NCBI RefSeq assembly: GCF_001678905.1
Contig: NZ_CP012117.1
Coordinates: 248,001 to 312,000 of the forward strand
DNA from: Dermabacter vaginalis
GTDB taxonomy: Bacteria > Actinomycetota > Actinomycetes > Actinomycetales > Dermabacteraceae
Reading direction: 5' to 3'
DNA: 64,000 bases
A program made the translations under genes and the position numbers. The notes under the pieces were generated by a model. The model had not been told where the DNA came from. It worked only from the letters and a program-made list of their open reading frames with translations, and did not search any database. Each line of letters begins with the position of its first letter. The first letter of the stretch is position 1. Positions 38,866 to 50,441 of the stretch are shown piece after piece.

Positions 38866-41790
38866 GTGGCTACAGCTCTTTACCGTCGTTATCGCCCCGA
38901 GTCCTTCGCCGAAGTGATCGGCCAGGACCACGTCACCGAGCCGATCCGGCGCGCATTGAAGTCGGGCCGCATCGGGCACGCCTATTTGTTCTCCGGCCCC
39001 CGCGGCTGCGGCAAGACCACCTCGGCGCGCATCCTCGCCCGTTGTCTTAACTGCGCTGAAGGCCCCACCGATACGCCGTGCGGCACGTGCGATTCGTGCC
39101 GCGATCTCGCGCGAGATGGGGCGGGCAGCCTCGATGTCGTCGAGATTGACGCGGCGAGCCACGGTGGCGTTGACGATGCTCGTGACCTGCGTGAACGTGC
39201 AGCTTTCGCTCCGGTCCGCGACCGCTTCAAGGTCTTCATCATCGACGAGGCCCACATGGTCACCTCGGCCGGCTTCAACGCGCTCCTGAAACTCGTCGAG
39301 GAACCGCCCGAGCACGTCAAGTTTGTGTTTGCGACGACCGAACCGGACAAGGTGATCGGCACGATCCGATCGCGTACACACCACTATCCGTTCCGCCTCA
39401 TCCCGCCGCAGGTGCTCCTTCCCTATCTCGAAGAGATCTGTGCGCAGGAGGGCGTCGCCGTGGAGGATGGAGTCCTCTCTCTCGCCGTGCGCGCTGGCGG
39501 CGGCTCTGCCCGAGACACCTTGAGCGTGCTCGACCAGTTGATCGCGGGTTCCGATGAACGCGGCGTTGAACTGGAGGTTGCGACCAACCTGCTGGGATTC
39601 ACCGATGTGGAGCTGCTCAATCGCGCGGTTGAGGCGATCGCTGAGCACGATGCCGCGACCCTGTTCGGTGTGCTTGACGAGGTGATCGGTTCAGGCCACG
39701 AGCCTCGACGTTTCGTTGAGGATCTGCTCGAACGCTTCCGCGACTTGATCGTTCTGGTTGCCGCTCCGGAGCGTGCCCGCGACCTTCTTCCCGATGTGCC
39801 GCTCGATCAGCTCGACCGGTTGAGCACCCAGGCCGAGCGCTTCGAACCGCGCACTCTTACGGACTTGGCGCAGATCGTGAGCGAGGCCCTCAACTCCATG
39901 GTGGGCGCCACGTCGCCGCGTCTGCACCTCGAGCTTCTCGCCGCCCGCCTCATCCTTGGCTCATCCGCAAGCTCCGGCGCCGCAATGGGCGGGGCACACA
40001 CGAACGCGAGCGGCACCGGCGGCTCGGCTCGCGGTGGTGCGCCGGGTGGGGCTTCTCAGTCCGACGCTTCCCGGCAAACACTCTCGCCACGTCAGCGCGC
40101 CGTGCAGGTGGCACGCGAACAAGCGGCGGCGGCAGCGGGTCGCGACAGCGATCGAGAGTCGCAATCGCCGCAAGCCGAGGAGACCGCGTCGGCGCAACCC
40201 CAGTCGCAGTCGGCGCAGCCTCAATCGCAGTCGGCGCAACCCCAGTCGCAATCGCCGCAGCCTCAACCACAGTCGCCGCAGCCTCAGTCGCAACTGGAAA
40301 AGCCTCAGCCACGGCGGGAGGCTGCGAGCAGCAACGACGATTCGTGGGGCGACCTCGTGGCGTCGCAACCGTCGGACTCCCTCAAGCCTGCCCCCGCCAC
40401 CGCGCCACCGGCACCTTCCGCGCAGAGCGCGCCAACCCCGCAGGCCGCGTCGGCGAAATCGGGAGCGAGCGTGAGCGATGTCGAGGGGCACTGGTCGGCG
40501 CTTATGGATACGCTTCAGACGCTCAAGCGTGCGTCCTGGGCGCTCATCGCCCAAAACGCGGGCCTTCACTCGTTTGATGGGTCAACCCTCGTGTTGAGTT
40601 TCCGCAGCCAGGGGCTCGTGAACGCGTTCTATCGAGGCCAGCACGCGCCGAATATGGCCGAAGCTGTGCGCCGCATCATGCGTGTGGACGTGACGGTCGA
40701 AGCTACTTCTGGTGACGCGCCACCGAGTGGCGGCCAAAGCACCGGCGGCGGTGGCCGTTCCCGCGGTGGCGCGCCCAGCGGCGGGATGCCGAACGGCGCT
40801 CCTGCGAATGGAGGGCGGCCGAGTGGGCAGCCCAGTCAGGGAGGGCCCGCACCGGGTGCGTCGTCGAGCTCGGCTCAGAGCGAGCGGTGGGGCGATGCGC
40901 TCAACACGTCGGCGCCGAGCCGGGTGCACGAAGCGGAAGCGAAGAATGCGCCCGCGCGGGGCGTGGAGAACTCTCGCGGTGGGCGAGGCGCCCTCGATGA
41001 TGCGCCGCCGTTTGTGGACGACGAACCGCCATTCGACGAAGACGCACCGCCAGAGGACTGGACGCCAGCACCGGAACCCAAGGCTCCCGAATCGCCCGCT
41101 TCGGAAATTGCGACGCCGGAAAACCCGCGAGGCGCCCGTGAAATGCCGCGCGGCGTGACGGAGCCGGTGCGGATTCCGGCGCAACCCGGCGAAGGTGAGC
41201 CTCGCACGCACGGCCAGCAGGCTCTCGAACGCGCGATGCGGCAAGCCTTCGGTGAGGGCTTCGAACCGGCAGCGACCCTCGTGGAAGAACCCGAGGCCAA
41301 CGTGCCGGCGGGGCACGAGAAAGACCCTGCTCTCGAGAAAGCCCAGGCGGAGGTCGAGGCGGAGCACGCGGATGCGTGGTCCGGATCAGCATCGCCCGCT
41401 CCGGCGGGAGACGACGGCTGGGGGCTGGGCGAAGCGACGGGGGAGAAGGTCGAACCTGCCGCCGAGAAACGCGAGCTCAAGCGCGGCCCGGGACTAGGGC
41501 CAGCCGGTGCGCCCCGCCTCACGGGCGCCGCACTCGCACGCCAGGCACTCCATGAAGCACAGGCCAATCGCCACTCGGGCAGTGGTCGCAGCTACGGGGA
41601 GAACTCAAGCGCGTCGTCGGCGCAAGAAGCGCCCGCCGCCGAACCGCAAGGCTACGACGACCCGTTCCAGGGAGCGTCGCTCGATGATGAGGACGCTTCG
41701 TCCGTGGGATCGCAGCGTCGCCCTGGGCGCGACATCGTCGAGGAATTTCTCGGCGGCGAGGTGCTCGAGGTTATCGACGAGCAGCCCTGA
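38866..41790 (+). CDS. dnaX: DNA polymerase III subunits gamma and tau
   Basis: A 974-residue clamp-loader ATPase. Residues 1-370 form the AAA+ module: Walker A GPRGCGKTT near residue 45, a four-Cys zinc module (CLNCAEGPTDTPCGTCDSC), DEAHMVT as Walker B and TTEPDKV as sensor 1. Domain III follows. The remaining 600 residues are a low-complexity tau tail: a QPQSQS-type repeat (about residues 445-477), a conserved island around residues 530-610 (VEGHWSALMDTLQTLKR...) resembling the usual DnaX domain IV/V core, then Gly/Pro/Glu-rich sequence ending in RRPGRDIVEEFLGGEVLEVI. Start is GTG 38866, apparently leaderless. The tau tail is unusually long. Confidence 0.96.
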   Translation: MATALYRRYRPESFAEVIGQDHVTEPIRRALKSGRIGHAYLFSGPRGCGKTTSARILARCLNCAEGPTDTPCGTCDSCRDLARDGAGSLDVVEIDAASHGGVDDARDLRERAAFAPVRDRFKVFIIDEAHMVTSAGFNALLKLVEEPPEHVKFVFATTEPDKVIGTIRSRTHHYPFRLIPPQVLLPYLEEICAQEGVAVEDGVLSLAVRAGGGSARDTLSVLDQLIAGSDERGVELEVATNLLGFTDVELLNRAVEAIAEHDAATLFGVLDEVIGSGHEPRRFVEDLLERFRDLIVLVAAPERARDLLPDVPLDQLDRLSTQAERFEPRTLTDLAQIVSEALNSMVGATSPRLHLELLAARLILGSSASSGAAMGGAHTNASGTGGSARGGAPGGASQSDASRQTLSPRQRAVQVAREQAAAAAGRDSDRESQSPQAEETASAQPQSQSAQPQSQSAQPQSQSPQPQPQSPQPQSQLEKPQPRREAASSNDDSWGDLVASQPSDSLKPAPATAPPAPSAQSAPTPQAASAKSGASVSDVEGHWSALMDTLQTLKRASWALIAQNAGLHSFDGSTLVLSFRSQGLVNAFYRGQHAPNMAEAVRRIMRVDVTVEATSGDAPPSGGQSTGGGGRSRGGAPSGGMPNGAPANGGRPSGQPSQGGPAPGASSSSAQSERWGDALNTSAPSRVHEAEAKNAPARGVENSRGGRGALDDAPPFVDDEPPFDEDAPPEDWTPAPEPKAPESPASEIATPENPRGAREMPRGVTEPVRIPAQPGEGEPRTHGQQALERAMRQAFGEGFEPAATLVEEPEANVPAGHEKDPALEKAQAEVEAEHADAWSGSASPAPAGDDGWGLGEATGEKVEPAAEKRELKRGPGLGPAGAPRLTGAALARQALHEAQANRHSGSGRSYGENSSASSAQEAPAAEPQGYDDPFQGASLDDEDASSVGSQRRPGRDIVEEFLGGEVLEVIDEQP
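40198..40297 (+). repeat. In-frame QPQSQS-type tandem repeat in dnaX
   Basis: Repeats of a roughly 24-base unit (CAGCCTCAATCGCAGTCGGC-like) encode QPQSQSA/QPQSQSP four to six times, with a QPQPQS variant. Such repeats can expand or contract by slippage without breaking the frame, changing the length of the tau linker. Confidence 0.8.
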
Positions 41791-41996
41791 GCTCTTCTGC
41801 CGCTACGGATGATGAAGAAAGTGCGGGTCAGGGGCCTGGTTGGGGGTTGTGCCGGTAGTTTTTTCATGAAGTGTGACGGCGAAGAAGCCAGAGTCGGTAG
41901 GAGCGGCAAAGTGTGACGGCGCGAGAGCCAGGGTCGGAACTGGAAACTGCGGCGGGGCAGTGCCGGGGCCGGTGCGAGCGGGGAATTTGGCGAGCC
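41791..41996. other. 206-base dnaX-amidase spacer with imperfect 40-base tandem repeat
   Basis: Between the convergent ends of dnaX and the amidase gene. GTGTGACGGCG...GCCAG(A/G)GTCGG occurs at 41871-41897 and again at 41911-41937, about 22 of 27 bases alike. No gene and no clear terminator is seen. Confidence 0.5.
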
Positions 41997-43502
41997 TCAG
42001 GGGGTGATCAGCGTGGGCCAGGGGTCGAGGGCCTCGAGCTGGGCGGCGATGCTCAGCAACACTCCCTCGGCTCCGGGGCGCGTTCCCCCGAGGTGGACGC
42101 CCACGGGGAGCGTGACTCCCTCCACCACGGTGCGGTGAATCGGCACACTCATCGCGGCAAAGCCGTTCATGTTCCACACACTCGTAAACGGCGTGAAGCG
42201 CGACTGGAAGTCGAAGTCCTCATGCGGATCGGAGGGAATCCGGTTAGCGAGCAAGGGAGGCTCGGACAGCATCGGCGTGAGGATCGCCTCGAAGCCCTGC
42301 CACGCCTCGGCCATGCGCCTCGTCAGCTCTTGAATCCGTGCGAGGGCAGCGGCGTATTCGATTCCGCTCACGCCGGCGCCAATGCTGCGTAACCAGCGTG
42401 TCAACGCACCCACCCCCGCGGCTTCCTCGCCGACACGAGCCTCGGCACTCCCGGCCGGCCCGAAGGGCAACGGCAACGAGGCGGCGCCCACCGCCCACAC
42501 GGGCATAAACGTTTGCCAATCCTCGGGCGTCATGGGGGCGGGGATCTCCACGACCGTGTGTCCGAGGGCTTCGAGAAGCGAGCGGGCACGCTCGACGGCT
42601 TCGAGAGAGGAGGCCGCGAGCTCTACCTCGGCGACCATGGGCGAGGTGAGCACACCGATCCTGAGCGGTGAGACTTCTCGCGCATCGAGGGCGGCGAGCG
42701 ACGACTCGACTGAAGAGGTTGCGCCGCAGCCGGCACTCCGTATGGACCGCGTGCCTGCGAATGCATCGCCTGGCCGTGCGTGGGCGATGAGATCAATGCC
42801 GAGGGCGAGATCCGCGACCGTTCGCGCGAGCATCCCGTGACGCGCAAGACCCGGCCCATCCAGCCCATGCGGGCCGGAGCTCACCGTGCCGCGCGAGGTC
42901 ACCATGCCGAGCACGCCATTGCAGGCCGCGGGCACCCGCACGCTCCCGCCGGCATCGTTGCCGTGAGCGAGCGGCGCGATACCGCTCGCGACGGCTGCTC
43001 CGGCACCGCCGCTCGAGCCACCGGCGGTGCGCCGCGTATCCCACGGGCTGCGCGCTGCCCCAAGCGGCGATTCGCTGAACACACTCATGCCGAATTCGCT
43101 CGTGGTCGTTTTCCCGATCGTGAGTGTCCCGGCATCCATGATGTCCTGAGCCACGCCATCGGTGTGTGTCGAGACGTTCCCGGCGAGAGCTGGAGAACCG
43201 GCCTCGAAGGGGAGACCCTCGACCTCGACGAGGTCCTTGATCGGTACGGGAATGCCCGCGAGAAGCGGCGCCTTGACTCCATTTCCCGCACGGAGCATCT
43301 CCTCGGCGCGCTCGGCCTGCCTCCTTGAGAGATCATCGGCAAAGCACGAAAAAGCTCCGAGCTTCTCTCCTCGTTCGTGGGCGCGCTCAAGCACACGCTC
43401 AATGTGGACGCTCGGCGTGAGCTCCCCGTCGCGATAGGCACGCGCGAGGCGCAATGCGCTGAAATCGAGCGGGTCTTCTTGAGTGCCGGCGCTCACCATC
43501 AT
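41997..43502 (-). CDS. Amidase signature (AS) family amidase
   Basis: A 501-residue AS-family hydrolase of normal length. The Ser-cisSer-Lys triad is visible: Lys89 in PVPIKDL, Ser163 in GGSSGGAGAAV, and nucleophile Ser187 in NDAGGSVRVPA. The sequence GMLARTVADLALGIDLI follows, as is usual. The substrate cannot be told; the lack of GatB/GatC neighbours and the family drift argue against GatA. The start is one of ATG-ATG (43497-43502) behind AGAGG. It lies on the minus strand between dnaX and recR, seven bases downstream of the GyrI-like gene, probably co-transcribed with it. Confidence 0.9.
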   Translation of the reverse strand: MMVSAGTQEDPLDFSALRLARAYRDGELTPSVHIERVLERAHERGEKLGAFSCFADDLSRRQAERAEEMLRAGNGVKAPLLAGIPVPIKDLVEVEGLPFEAGSPALAGNVSTHTDGVAQDIMDAGTLTIGKTTTSEFGMSVFSESPLGAARSPWDTRRTAGGSSGGAGAAVASGIAPLAHGNDAGGSVRVPAACNGVLGMVTSRGTVSSGPHGLDGPGLARHGMLARTVADLALGIDLIAHARPGDAFAGTRSIRSAGCGATSSVESSLAALDAREVSPLRIGVLTSPMVAEVELAASSLEAVERARSLLEALGHTVVEIPAPMTPEDWQTFMPVWAVGAASLPLPFGPAGSAEARVGEEAAGVGALTRWLRSIGAGVSGIEYAAALARIQELTRRMAEAWQGFEAILTPMLSEPPLLANRIPSDPHEDFDFQSRFTPFTSVWNMNGFAAMSVPIHRTVVEGVTLPVGVHLGGTRPGAEGVLLSIAAQLEALDPWPTLITP

Positions 43503-43509
43503 CAGCCTC

Positions 43510-44085
43510 TTAGTTCAGCGGTGCGAGAGGCGCGAAAAGGTCGGTGCGCGAGGTCGTCACGACCGTATCGTTCTCGCCCACCGGGACAGACACTTCCCAA
43601 AACGGAGGCGTGGGCTCGAGTCCACGGTCGGTCAGTGTTGTCAGCAGGGCACTCCACGAGTCGTCGCGCGTGCTGTAGGGGCCGTTGTGGGAAAGGGCCG
43701 CGATGCGCCCCTCGGGCAGGGTAACGGTGCTCGCCGCGAGGTCGGTGAAGGCTGAGGTGGCGTCGGAGACCACCGCGATTTCCTCCTCGAGCGGCGTTTC
43801 GATCGGGAAGCCGATCGCCACATCGCTTTTGGCGTGCGCGCTATCGATGCCGCCCACGCGGTAGAACACGACGACGAGATGCCCCGTGATCGCGGCCCCT
43901 TCGCGTTCGAGGGCCGGGGGAAGGGCCTCGGCAACCACGCGTGCACATTCTCCGAGAGCGTCCATCGCGAGATCGTTGACGCGGACGGCGGCGAGAGGCA
44001 CGGAGGGCTGGTCGAGCACGGTCAGTGTCGAGTAGCCGCGGCCGTTTTCAACATCGCTTCCGCCGGGGGTCGTGTGGATGGTCAT
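43510..44085 (-). CDS. GyrI-like / AraC effector-binding-domain protein
   Basis: A 191-residue cytoplasmic protein resembling the GyrI-like small-molecule-binding fold (two SHS2 modules). Recognisable are the N-terminal strand (TVLDQPSVPLAAVRV), GHLVVVFYRV, the IGFPIETPLEE segment with the expected acidic residue, and the helix before NGPYSTRDDSWSALLTTLTDRGL, near GRIAALSHNGPYS. No DNA-binding domain is attached, so it is a stand-alone binding or hydrolase-like member. It is transcribed divergently from recR and probably together with the amidase. Confidence 0.75.
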   Translation of the reverse strand: MTIHTTPGGSDVENGRGYSTLTVLDQPSVPLAAVRVNDLAMDALGECARVVAEALPPALEREGAAITGHLVVVFYRVGGIDSAHAKSDVAIGFPIETPLEEEIAVVSDATSAFTDLAASTVTLPEGRIAALSHNGPYSTRDDSWSALLTTLTDRGLEPTPPFWEVSVPVGENDTVVTTSRTDLFAPLAPLN

Positions 44086-44151
44086 GGTGTGCTTTCGCGT
44101 TGAGAATAGGCGTGGGGCGAGTTTACGAGTTTATTTGTCTCACCCGTGCCA

Positions 44152-44157
44152 TAGAGT
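44152..44157 (+). promoter_or_regulatory. Putative -10 of leaderless recR
   Basis: TAGAGT, six bases, then GTG at 44164; no ribosome site. The same hexamer and spacing occur at sbcD. Confidence 0.5.
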
Positions 44158-44163
44158 TTAGGT

Positions 44164-44757
44164 GTGTTTCAGGGAATCGTGCAGGATCTGATCGACGAAC
44201 TCGGGATGCTTCCCGGGGTGGGCCCCAAGTCGGCGCAGCGCATCGCGTTTTACGTGCTCGGTGCGGAAAGCGCGTCGATCGAGCGGCTGGCCTCGACCCT
44301 CACCGAGGTGAAAAGGCGCATCCGCTTTTGCGAGGTGTGCGGCAACATCGCGGAAGAAGAGCGTTGCGCGATCTGCCTCGACGAGCGCCGCAACGGTGAG
44401 CTTCTGTGCGTTGTGGAGGAGCCGCGCGATGTATTCGCGATCGAGCGTCTTCGCGAGTACCGGGGCCGCTACCACGTGCTCGGTGGGGCGATCGACCCCA
44501 TCGGCGGGGTTGGCCCGGCGGATCTGCGCATTCAGGAGCTTCAGGATCGCGTCTCACAGGGAGGCGTCACCGAAGTCATCCTTGCGTTGGACCCGAACGT
44601 TCAGGGCGAGGCCACGAGCACGTACATCGCGCGCACGCTTGCTGATTCCGGAGTCGAGGTCACTCGCCTCGCCTCGGGGTTGCCGGTTGGCGGGGATCTT
44701 GATTATGCGGACGAAATGACTCTTGGCCGCGCCTTCGCGGGGCGCCGGGCGTTCTAG
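44164..44757 (+). CDS. recR: Recombination mediator protein RecR
   Basis: A 197-residue protein, usual length. It has an N-terminal helix-hairpin-helix ([19 protein letters not shown]), a four-Cys zinc finger ([17 protein letters not shown]), a TOPRIM domain ([13 protein letters not shown]... [13 protein letters not shown]) and a C-terminal Walker-like end. It acts with RecF/RecO to load RecA on gapped DNA. Start is GTG 44164, apparently leaderless. It usually follows dnaX and ybaB; here an amidase and a GyrI-like gene lie between dnaX and recR on the other strand, and no ybaB is present. Confidence 0.97.
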   Translation: MFQGIVQDLIDELGMLPGVGPKSAQRIAFYVLGAESASIERLASTLTEVKRRIRFCEVCGNIAEEERCAICLDERRNGELLCVVEEPRDVFAIERLREYRGRYHVLGGAIDPIGGVGPADLRIQELQDRVSQGGVTEVILALDPNVQGEATSTYIARTLADSGVEVTRLASGLPVGGDLDYADEMTLGRAFAGRRAF

Positions 44758-44765
44758 GGGGATCG

Positions 44766-46472
44766 ATGGTGCAGGTCGTTCAACCGGGTGCGGCGCCACA
44801 GGGGGGAGTCGGGGGTCCGACGCCTCCTGGGCTCACCGCGCAGCCACTTCCTCCACTGCTCGGCTTGCCTGAGCCGGAAAAGTTGCCCACGGGGGATCAA
44901 GTGGTCGATCTTCCGGAAGAGGTTCTTTTCGAATCAGCGCAAGTGATGCGCACGAAGGCTCGCTGGAAGATTTGGGTGTGGATGGCCCTCGTCGGGGCCG
45001 CGTCGTGGGGAACCCTCGGCATGGTTTTTCTTGGCTCGCTCACGCCCCTGTTCATGTTCCTTCCTCTTTTCGCACTTGCGGAGCCTGGCTTCGTCACCTC
45101 GCTTTTGAGTGGCCTCGGGGTCTCCCTGTGGGAAGTGCTGGTCGTGGCTTTGGGATCGGCGCCTTTTGGCGCGCTCGCGGGCCTCGGCGCGGCGGCACTT
45201 GGTTTGCGTTCCGCCGCGAGGCTTCGCCCCCGTGAGTACCTCACGGAGCAGCTGTTTCGGCGGGCGATTGGTTGGTCGTTTGCGAAGTGGCTTTTATGGC
45301 CGCAGCTCGCGGTGCTCGGGCTCTCAATGCTGCTCACGGCCCTTCCTGGCAATAGTTTTATGCTCGCCGATTTCTCCTACATCGTTGTCGCGGGCTATCT
45401 TTCGATGCTTGCCGTAGCGATCGTGAGTGTGCCGGTCGCGGGCGGGTGTGCCCGCGCGGCGAACCCTCTCGGGCTCCCGGGGTACAACGCACTTGAAGGA
45501 AAGCGGCAAGCGGCTGTGGGCACACCCAAGTTTGCCCAGTACACGCGCGTGATGTTTGCGCAGGATCGCCGGCACTTGCCGCGCAACAAGCTTGTAGTGA
45601 ACTCGCGCATGTTTCTCGAATCGTTCTGGACGATTCTTCGCTACCGCGCGTGGCAGATCGTGCTTTTTGCCGCTCTCCTTAGCCCGTTCTACTTCCTCTC
45701 CGATATCGCCCAGCTTTTCAGCAACATTGACGATCTGAAGCAGGCGAGCAACGCGACTGATTTCTCTCTTGGTACGCGCCTTGCGTTCGTTCTTCTCGTG
45801 ATCGCGTGGGGGAGTGCCTTTGCGTGGCTTCCGCCTCTCGTGCTCTCGCTCTTCCACCTCATTCCCTCGTCAAAGCGAGGGGTTCGTGATCAGCGCACGT
45901 ACCCCACGATCACCGAGCGATTCGCCGTGAACCGCTGGGAACGCGGAGTCGTGTGGGTAACGACCCTTGGGCTCGCGGCGATCGAGGCCACGTGTCTCCT
46001 CGCGTTCCTGATCGTGTTGAACGCTTCCGGTGATGCGGGCGGGGCGGGCAGCGTGCACATCATGGCCCTTGCGTTTGCCGGGTTCAGCGCGAGTGCGCTC
46101 GGCATGATCGCCACGTATCGCGCGATGGCGATTGACCTGCGCACGATCGTGTACGGCCCCGCCGGCTGGTACGCGCGCCGCGAAGTCCCCTTTGCGGCGA
46201 TCGCTCCCAAGCGAGGAACCAGAACAGACATGGCCGACGACCCGCGCGTGAGGGCGGCCCTGCGAGAGCGCCAAGCGATGGCCCTTGGCCTACCGAAAAA
46301 TGCGAGCCTCGAGCAGATCGCGAAAATTGCCTCGCGCACCGGGGTCCTCCCCGATTTCGGGCTCGGTGAGCAACAGATGGCCCCCGCGACCATCGAGCCG
46401 CCAAAAGTGAAAGGCGAACACGATATTCCGGAAACTCTCGAGGAACTCCACGCGGGACGCCTCACACTGTGA
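44766..46472 (+). CDS. Polytopic membrane protein, function unknown
   Basis: A 568-residue protein. A Pro/Gly-rich cytoplasmic N-terminus (about 60 residues) precedes some eight to ten hydrophobic helices, for example VWMALVGAASWGTLGMVFL, WEVLVVALGSAPFGALAG, WQIVLFAALLSPFYFLSDI and VVWVTTLGLAAIEATCLLAF. The C-terminal 100 residues are soluble, with a helix rich in Arg and Ala (VRAALRERQAMALG) and ending EELHAGRLTL. AGGGGG lies six bases before the ATG, and the gene follows recR by eight bases, so it is likely co-transcribed. I recognise no family; lack of ABC or transporter motifs leaves its role open. Confidence 0.85.
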   Translation: MVQVVQPGAAPQGGVGGPTPPGLTAQPLPPLLGLPEPEKLPTGDQVVDLPEEVLFESAQVMRTKARWKIWVWMALVGAASWGTLGMVFLGSLTPLFMFLPLFALAEPGFVTSLLSGLGVSLWEVLVVALGSAPFGALAGLGAAALGLRSAARLRPREYLTEQLFRRAIGWSFAKWLLWPQLAVLGLSMLLTALPGNSFMLADFSYIVVAGYLSMLAVAIVSVPVAGGCARAANPLGLPGYNALEGKRQAAVGTPKFAQYTRVMFAQDRRHLPRNKLVVNSRMFLESFWTILRYRAWQIVLFAALLSPFYFLSDIAQLFSNIDDLKQASNATDFSLGTRLAFVLLVIAWGSAFAWLPPLVLSLFHLIPSSKRGVRDQRTYPTITERFAVNRWERGVVWVTTLGLAAIEATCLLAFLIVLNASGDAGGAGSVHIMALAFAGFSASALGMIATYRAMAIDLRTIVYGPAGWYARREVPFAAIAPKRGTRTDMADDPRVRAALRERQAMALGLPKNASLEQIAKIASRTGVLPDFGLGEQQMAPATIEPPKVKGEHDIPETLEELHAGRLTL

Positions 46473-46528
46473 GCCTCGCCGGGCGTGCTGCGCTCGCACC
46501 TGCGCGCCGGCCTGCCACAATGACATGA

Positions 46529-46544
46529 GCATTAATATTCATGC
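46529..46544. promoter_or_regulatory. AT-rich dyad upstream of lysC
   Basis: GCATTAATATTCATGC pairs at seven of eight positions, a noticeably AT-rich dyad in a GC-rich spacer, 40 bases before the lysC start. It may be an operator or part of the promoter. Confidence 0.3.
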
Positions 46545-46584
46545 CACCTTCGCGGGAAACCGCGCATGAAAGGGAAACTCGCCC

Positions 46585-49042
<2,458 letters not shown>

Positions 49043-49121
49043 AAAGTCTCGAGCTGTGCAATACTGGTAGTAACTGCTGTAATTATCGGTATTTGTCCGT
49101 GAATTTTCCCCCACCAGCATC

Positions 49122-49136
49122 ACGGTAACTTACCGT
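49122..49136. promoter_or_regulatory. Candidate operator of the TetR-family gene
   Basis: ACGGTAA-C-TTACCGT, perfect seven-base arms around one base, lies 93 bases before the TetR start in an AT-richer spacer. Size and position fit a TetR-family autoregulatory site. Confidence 0.5.
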
Positions 49137-49229
49137 ACGTGCAGGTCGAGCCTCGAAGGTGCGGTTCGAATCATGCGTACGCGGCAGTCACTCGAAAGCA
49201 CCGTTGAAAAAGCCTAGGAGTGTTGACAC

Positions 49230-49898
49230 ATGACCCCCGATCGCCGCACCTCTCGTCTCACGGTCGAGCCCTCGCGCGAAGCCGGTGCCCGAGTCAACCT
49301 CACGCGCGCCCGCGGTGAACGCACGAGAGAGGTCATTCTCGAAGAAGCCACAATCCTGTTCTCGAAGTATGGCTATCGCGGCACCTCGCTGCGAGACATC
49401 TCCGAGCGCGTGGGCATCTCCCACCCGGGAATGCTTCATCACTTCTCCCGCAAGGAAGCCCTGCTCCAGGCCGTTCTTGAGCGCGTCGCCGAGCACTTCG
49501 AGGCCCTCATTGACGACTTCGTGAAAACGGCACAAGAGCCGGCGGCCGTCCGCGAGTGGGATGCCGTTCGCCAGTACCAGTCGGTGATGTTCGCGGTCGT
49601 GCGTGCTGAGGCCGTGGAGAAGGATCACCCCGGTCACGAAGCAATCGTGGGCATGCAGACGATGGCCGAAGAAAAACTGACCGACCTGTTCAAGATGTAC
49701 GAGGAAAAGGGCTGGCTTGAGCAGGGGGCGGAACCGGAGTGGATCGCCCGATCGATCGTCGCGATGTGGACCGGAGTGTTCATGCGCGATGCACTCATGG
49801 ATGATGGCCTCTATGATCATGACCTCTCGATCTTCCTGCGCATGTTCGTGATCCCCCTGCGCGAAGCTGACCCGTTTCCCCCGAAGGAGAGAAAGTAG
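49230..49898 (+). CDS. TetR-family transcriptional regulator
   Basis: A 222-residue repressor. The N-terminal 30 residues are Arg-rich and disordered. The helix-turn-helix spans about residues 35-80 (REVILEEATILFSKYGYRGTSLRDISERVGISHPGMLHHFSRKEALL in pieces, classic TetR pattern). The ligand/dimer domain is all helical (EWDAVRQYQSVMFAVVRAEA...). TAGGAG precedes the ATG. It is followed after five bases by the PRC-barrel gene. The effector is unknown. Confidence 0.9.
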   Translation: MTPDRRTSRLTVEPSREAGARVNLTRARGERTREVILEEATILFSKYGYRGTSLRDISERVGISHPGMLHHFSRKEALLQAVLERVAEHFEALIDDFVKTAQEPAAVREWDAVRQYQSVMFAVVRAEAVEKDHPGHEAIVGMQTMAEEKLTDLFKMYEEKGWLEQGAEPEWIARSIVAMWTGVFMRDALMDDGLYDHDLSIFLRMFVIPLREADPFPPKERK

Positions 49899-49903
49899 GG
49901 CCT

Positions 49904-50248
49904 ATGGCGACCGAGGTTGAGCTCGACCGGCTCCGCAACGCTACCGTTCGGGAGTCATCAGGCGCGCGCCTCGGAAAGGTGTGCGAAATTTTCCTCAATG
50001 ATCGCACGCAAAAAATCTCGTTTGTCACCATCGCACTCGGCCCTTTTGGGATGCGTGAAGTCTATATTCCCTATGAATATATCGACCTCGATAATGAAGG
50101 CCCCAAAACCTCTCTCTGTCGCGAAATACTCGAGGCTGCCCCCCGCGCTAACGGGCTTGGTCATTTGACGTTCACGCAAGAAGAACAACTGCGTGCCTAC
50201 TACGAGTCGGCCGTCGTGGTCGATCCGCACTCCACCCCGAAGTTCTGA
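49904..50248 (+). CDS. PRC-barrel-like domain protein
   Basis: A 114-residue soluble protein whose first 75 residues fit a PRC-barrel: NATVRESSGARLGKVCEIFLNDRTQKISFVTIALGPFGMREVYIPYEYI in pieces, alternating short strands with the G(R/K)LGKV turn. GGAGAGAAAG precedes the ATG inside the 3' end of the TetR gene, so the two are co-transcribed. PRC-barrels occur in RNA-processing and photosystem proteins; here no role can be set. Confidence 0.75.
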   Translation: MATEVELDRLRNATVRESSGARLGKVCEIFLNDRTQKISFVTIALGPFGMREVYIPYEYIDLDNEGPKTSLCREILEAAPRANGLGHLTFTQEEQLRAYYESAVVVDPHSTPKF

Positions 50249-50441
50249 TCCGCCGAGGCTTCGATGGGGCGCGGCAACCGTCGGAAAATCAGACCTTGTT
50301 AACGGGCGCGTGAACGCCCGAAAGTACCCGGTGAACTCTCGGTGACCCCGGCGGGCGCGCACCTGCGCGGTCGATAGAGTCGAATCAATGGCATTTTTTC
50401 GCCACTGGATAATAGTTTACTGATTCGGCACGAGGGTATAT

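Noticed and set aside
41997-43502. GatA subunit of the amidotransferase
   Set aside because: The amidase triad is shared, but gatB/gatC are not nearby and the sequence around the active site is of the general amidase kind.
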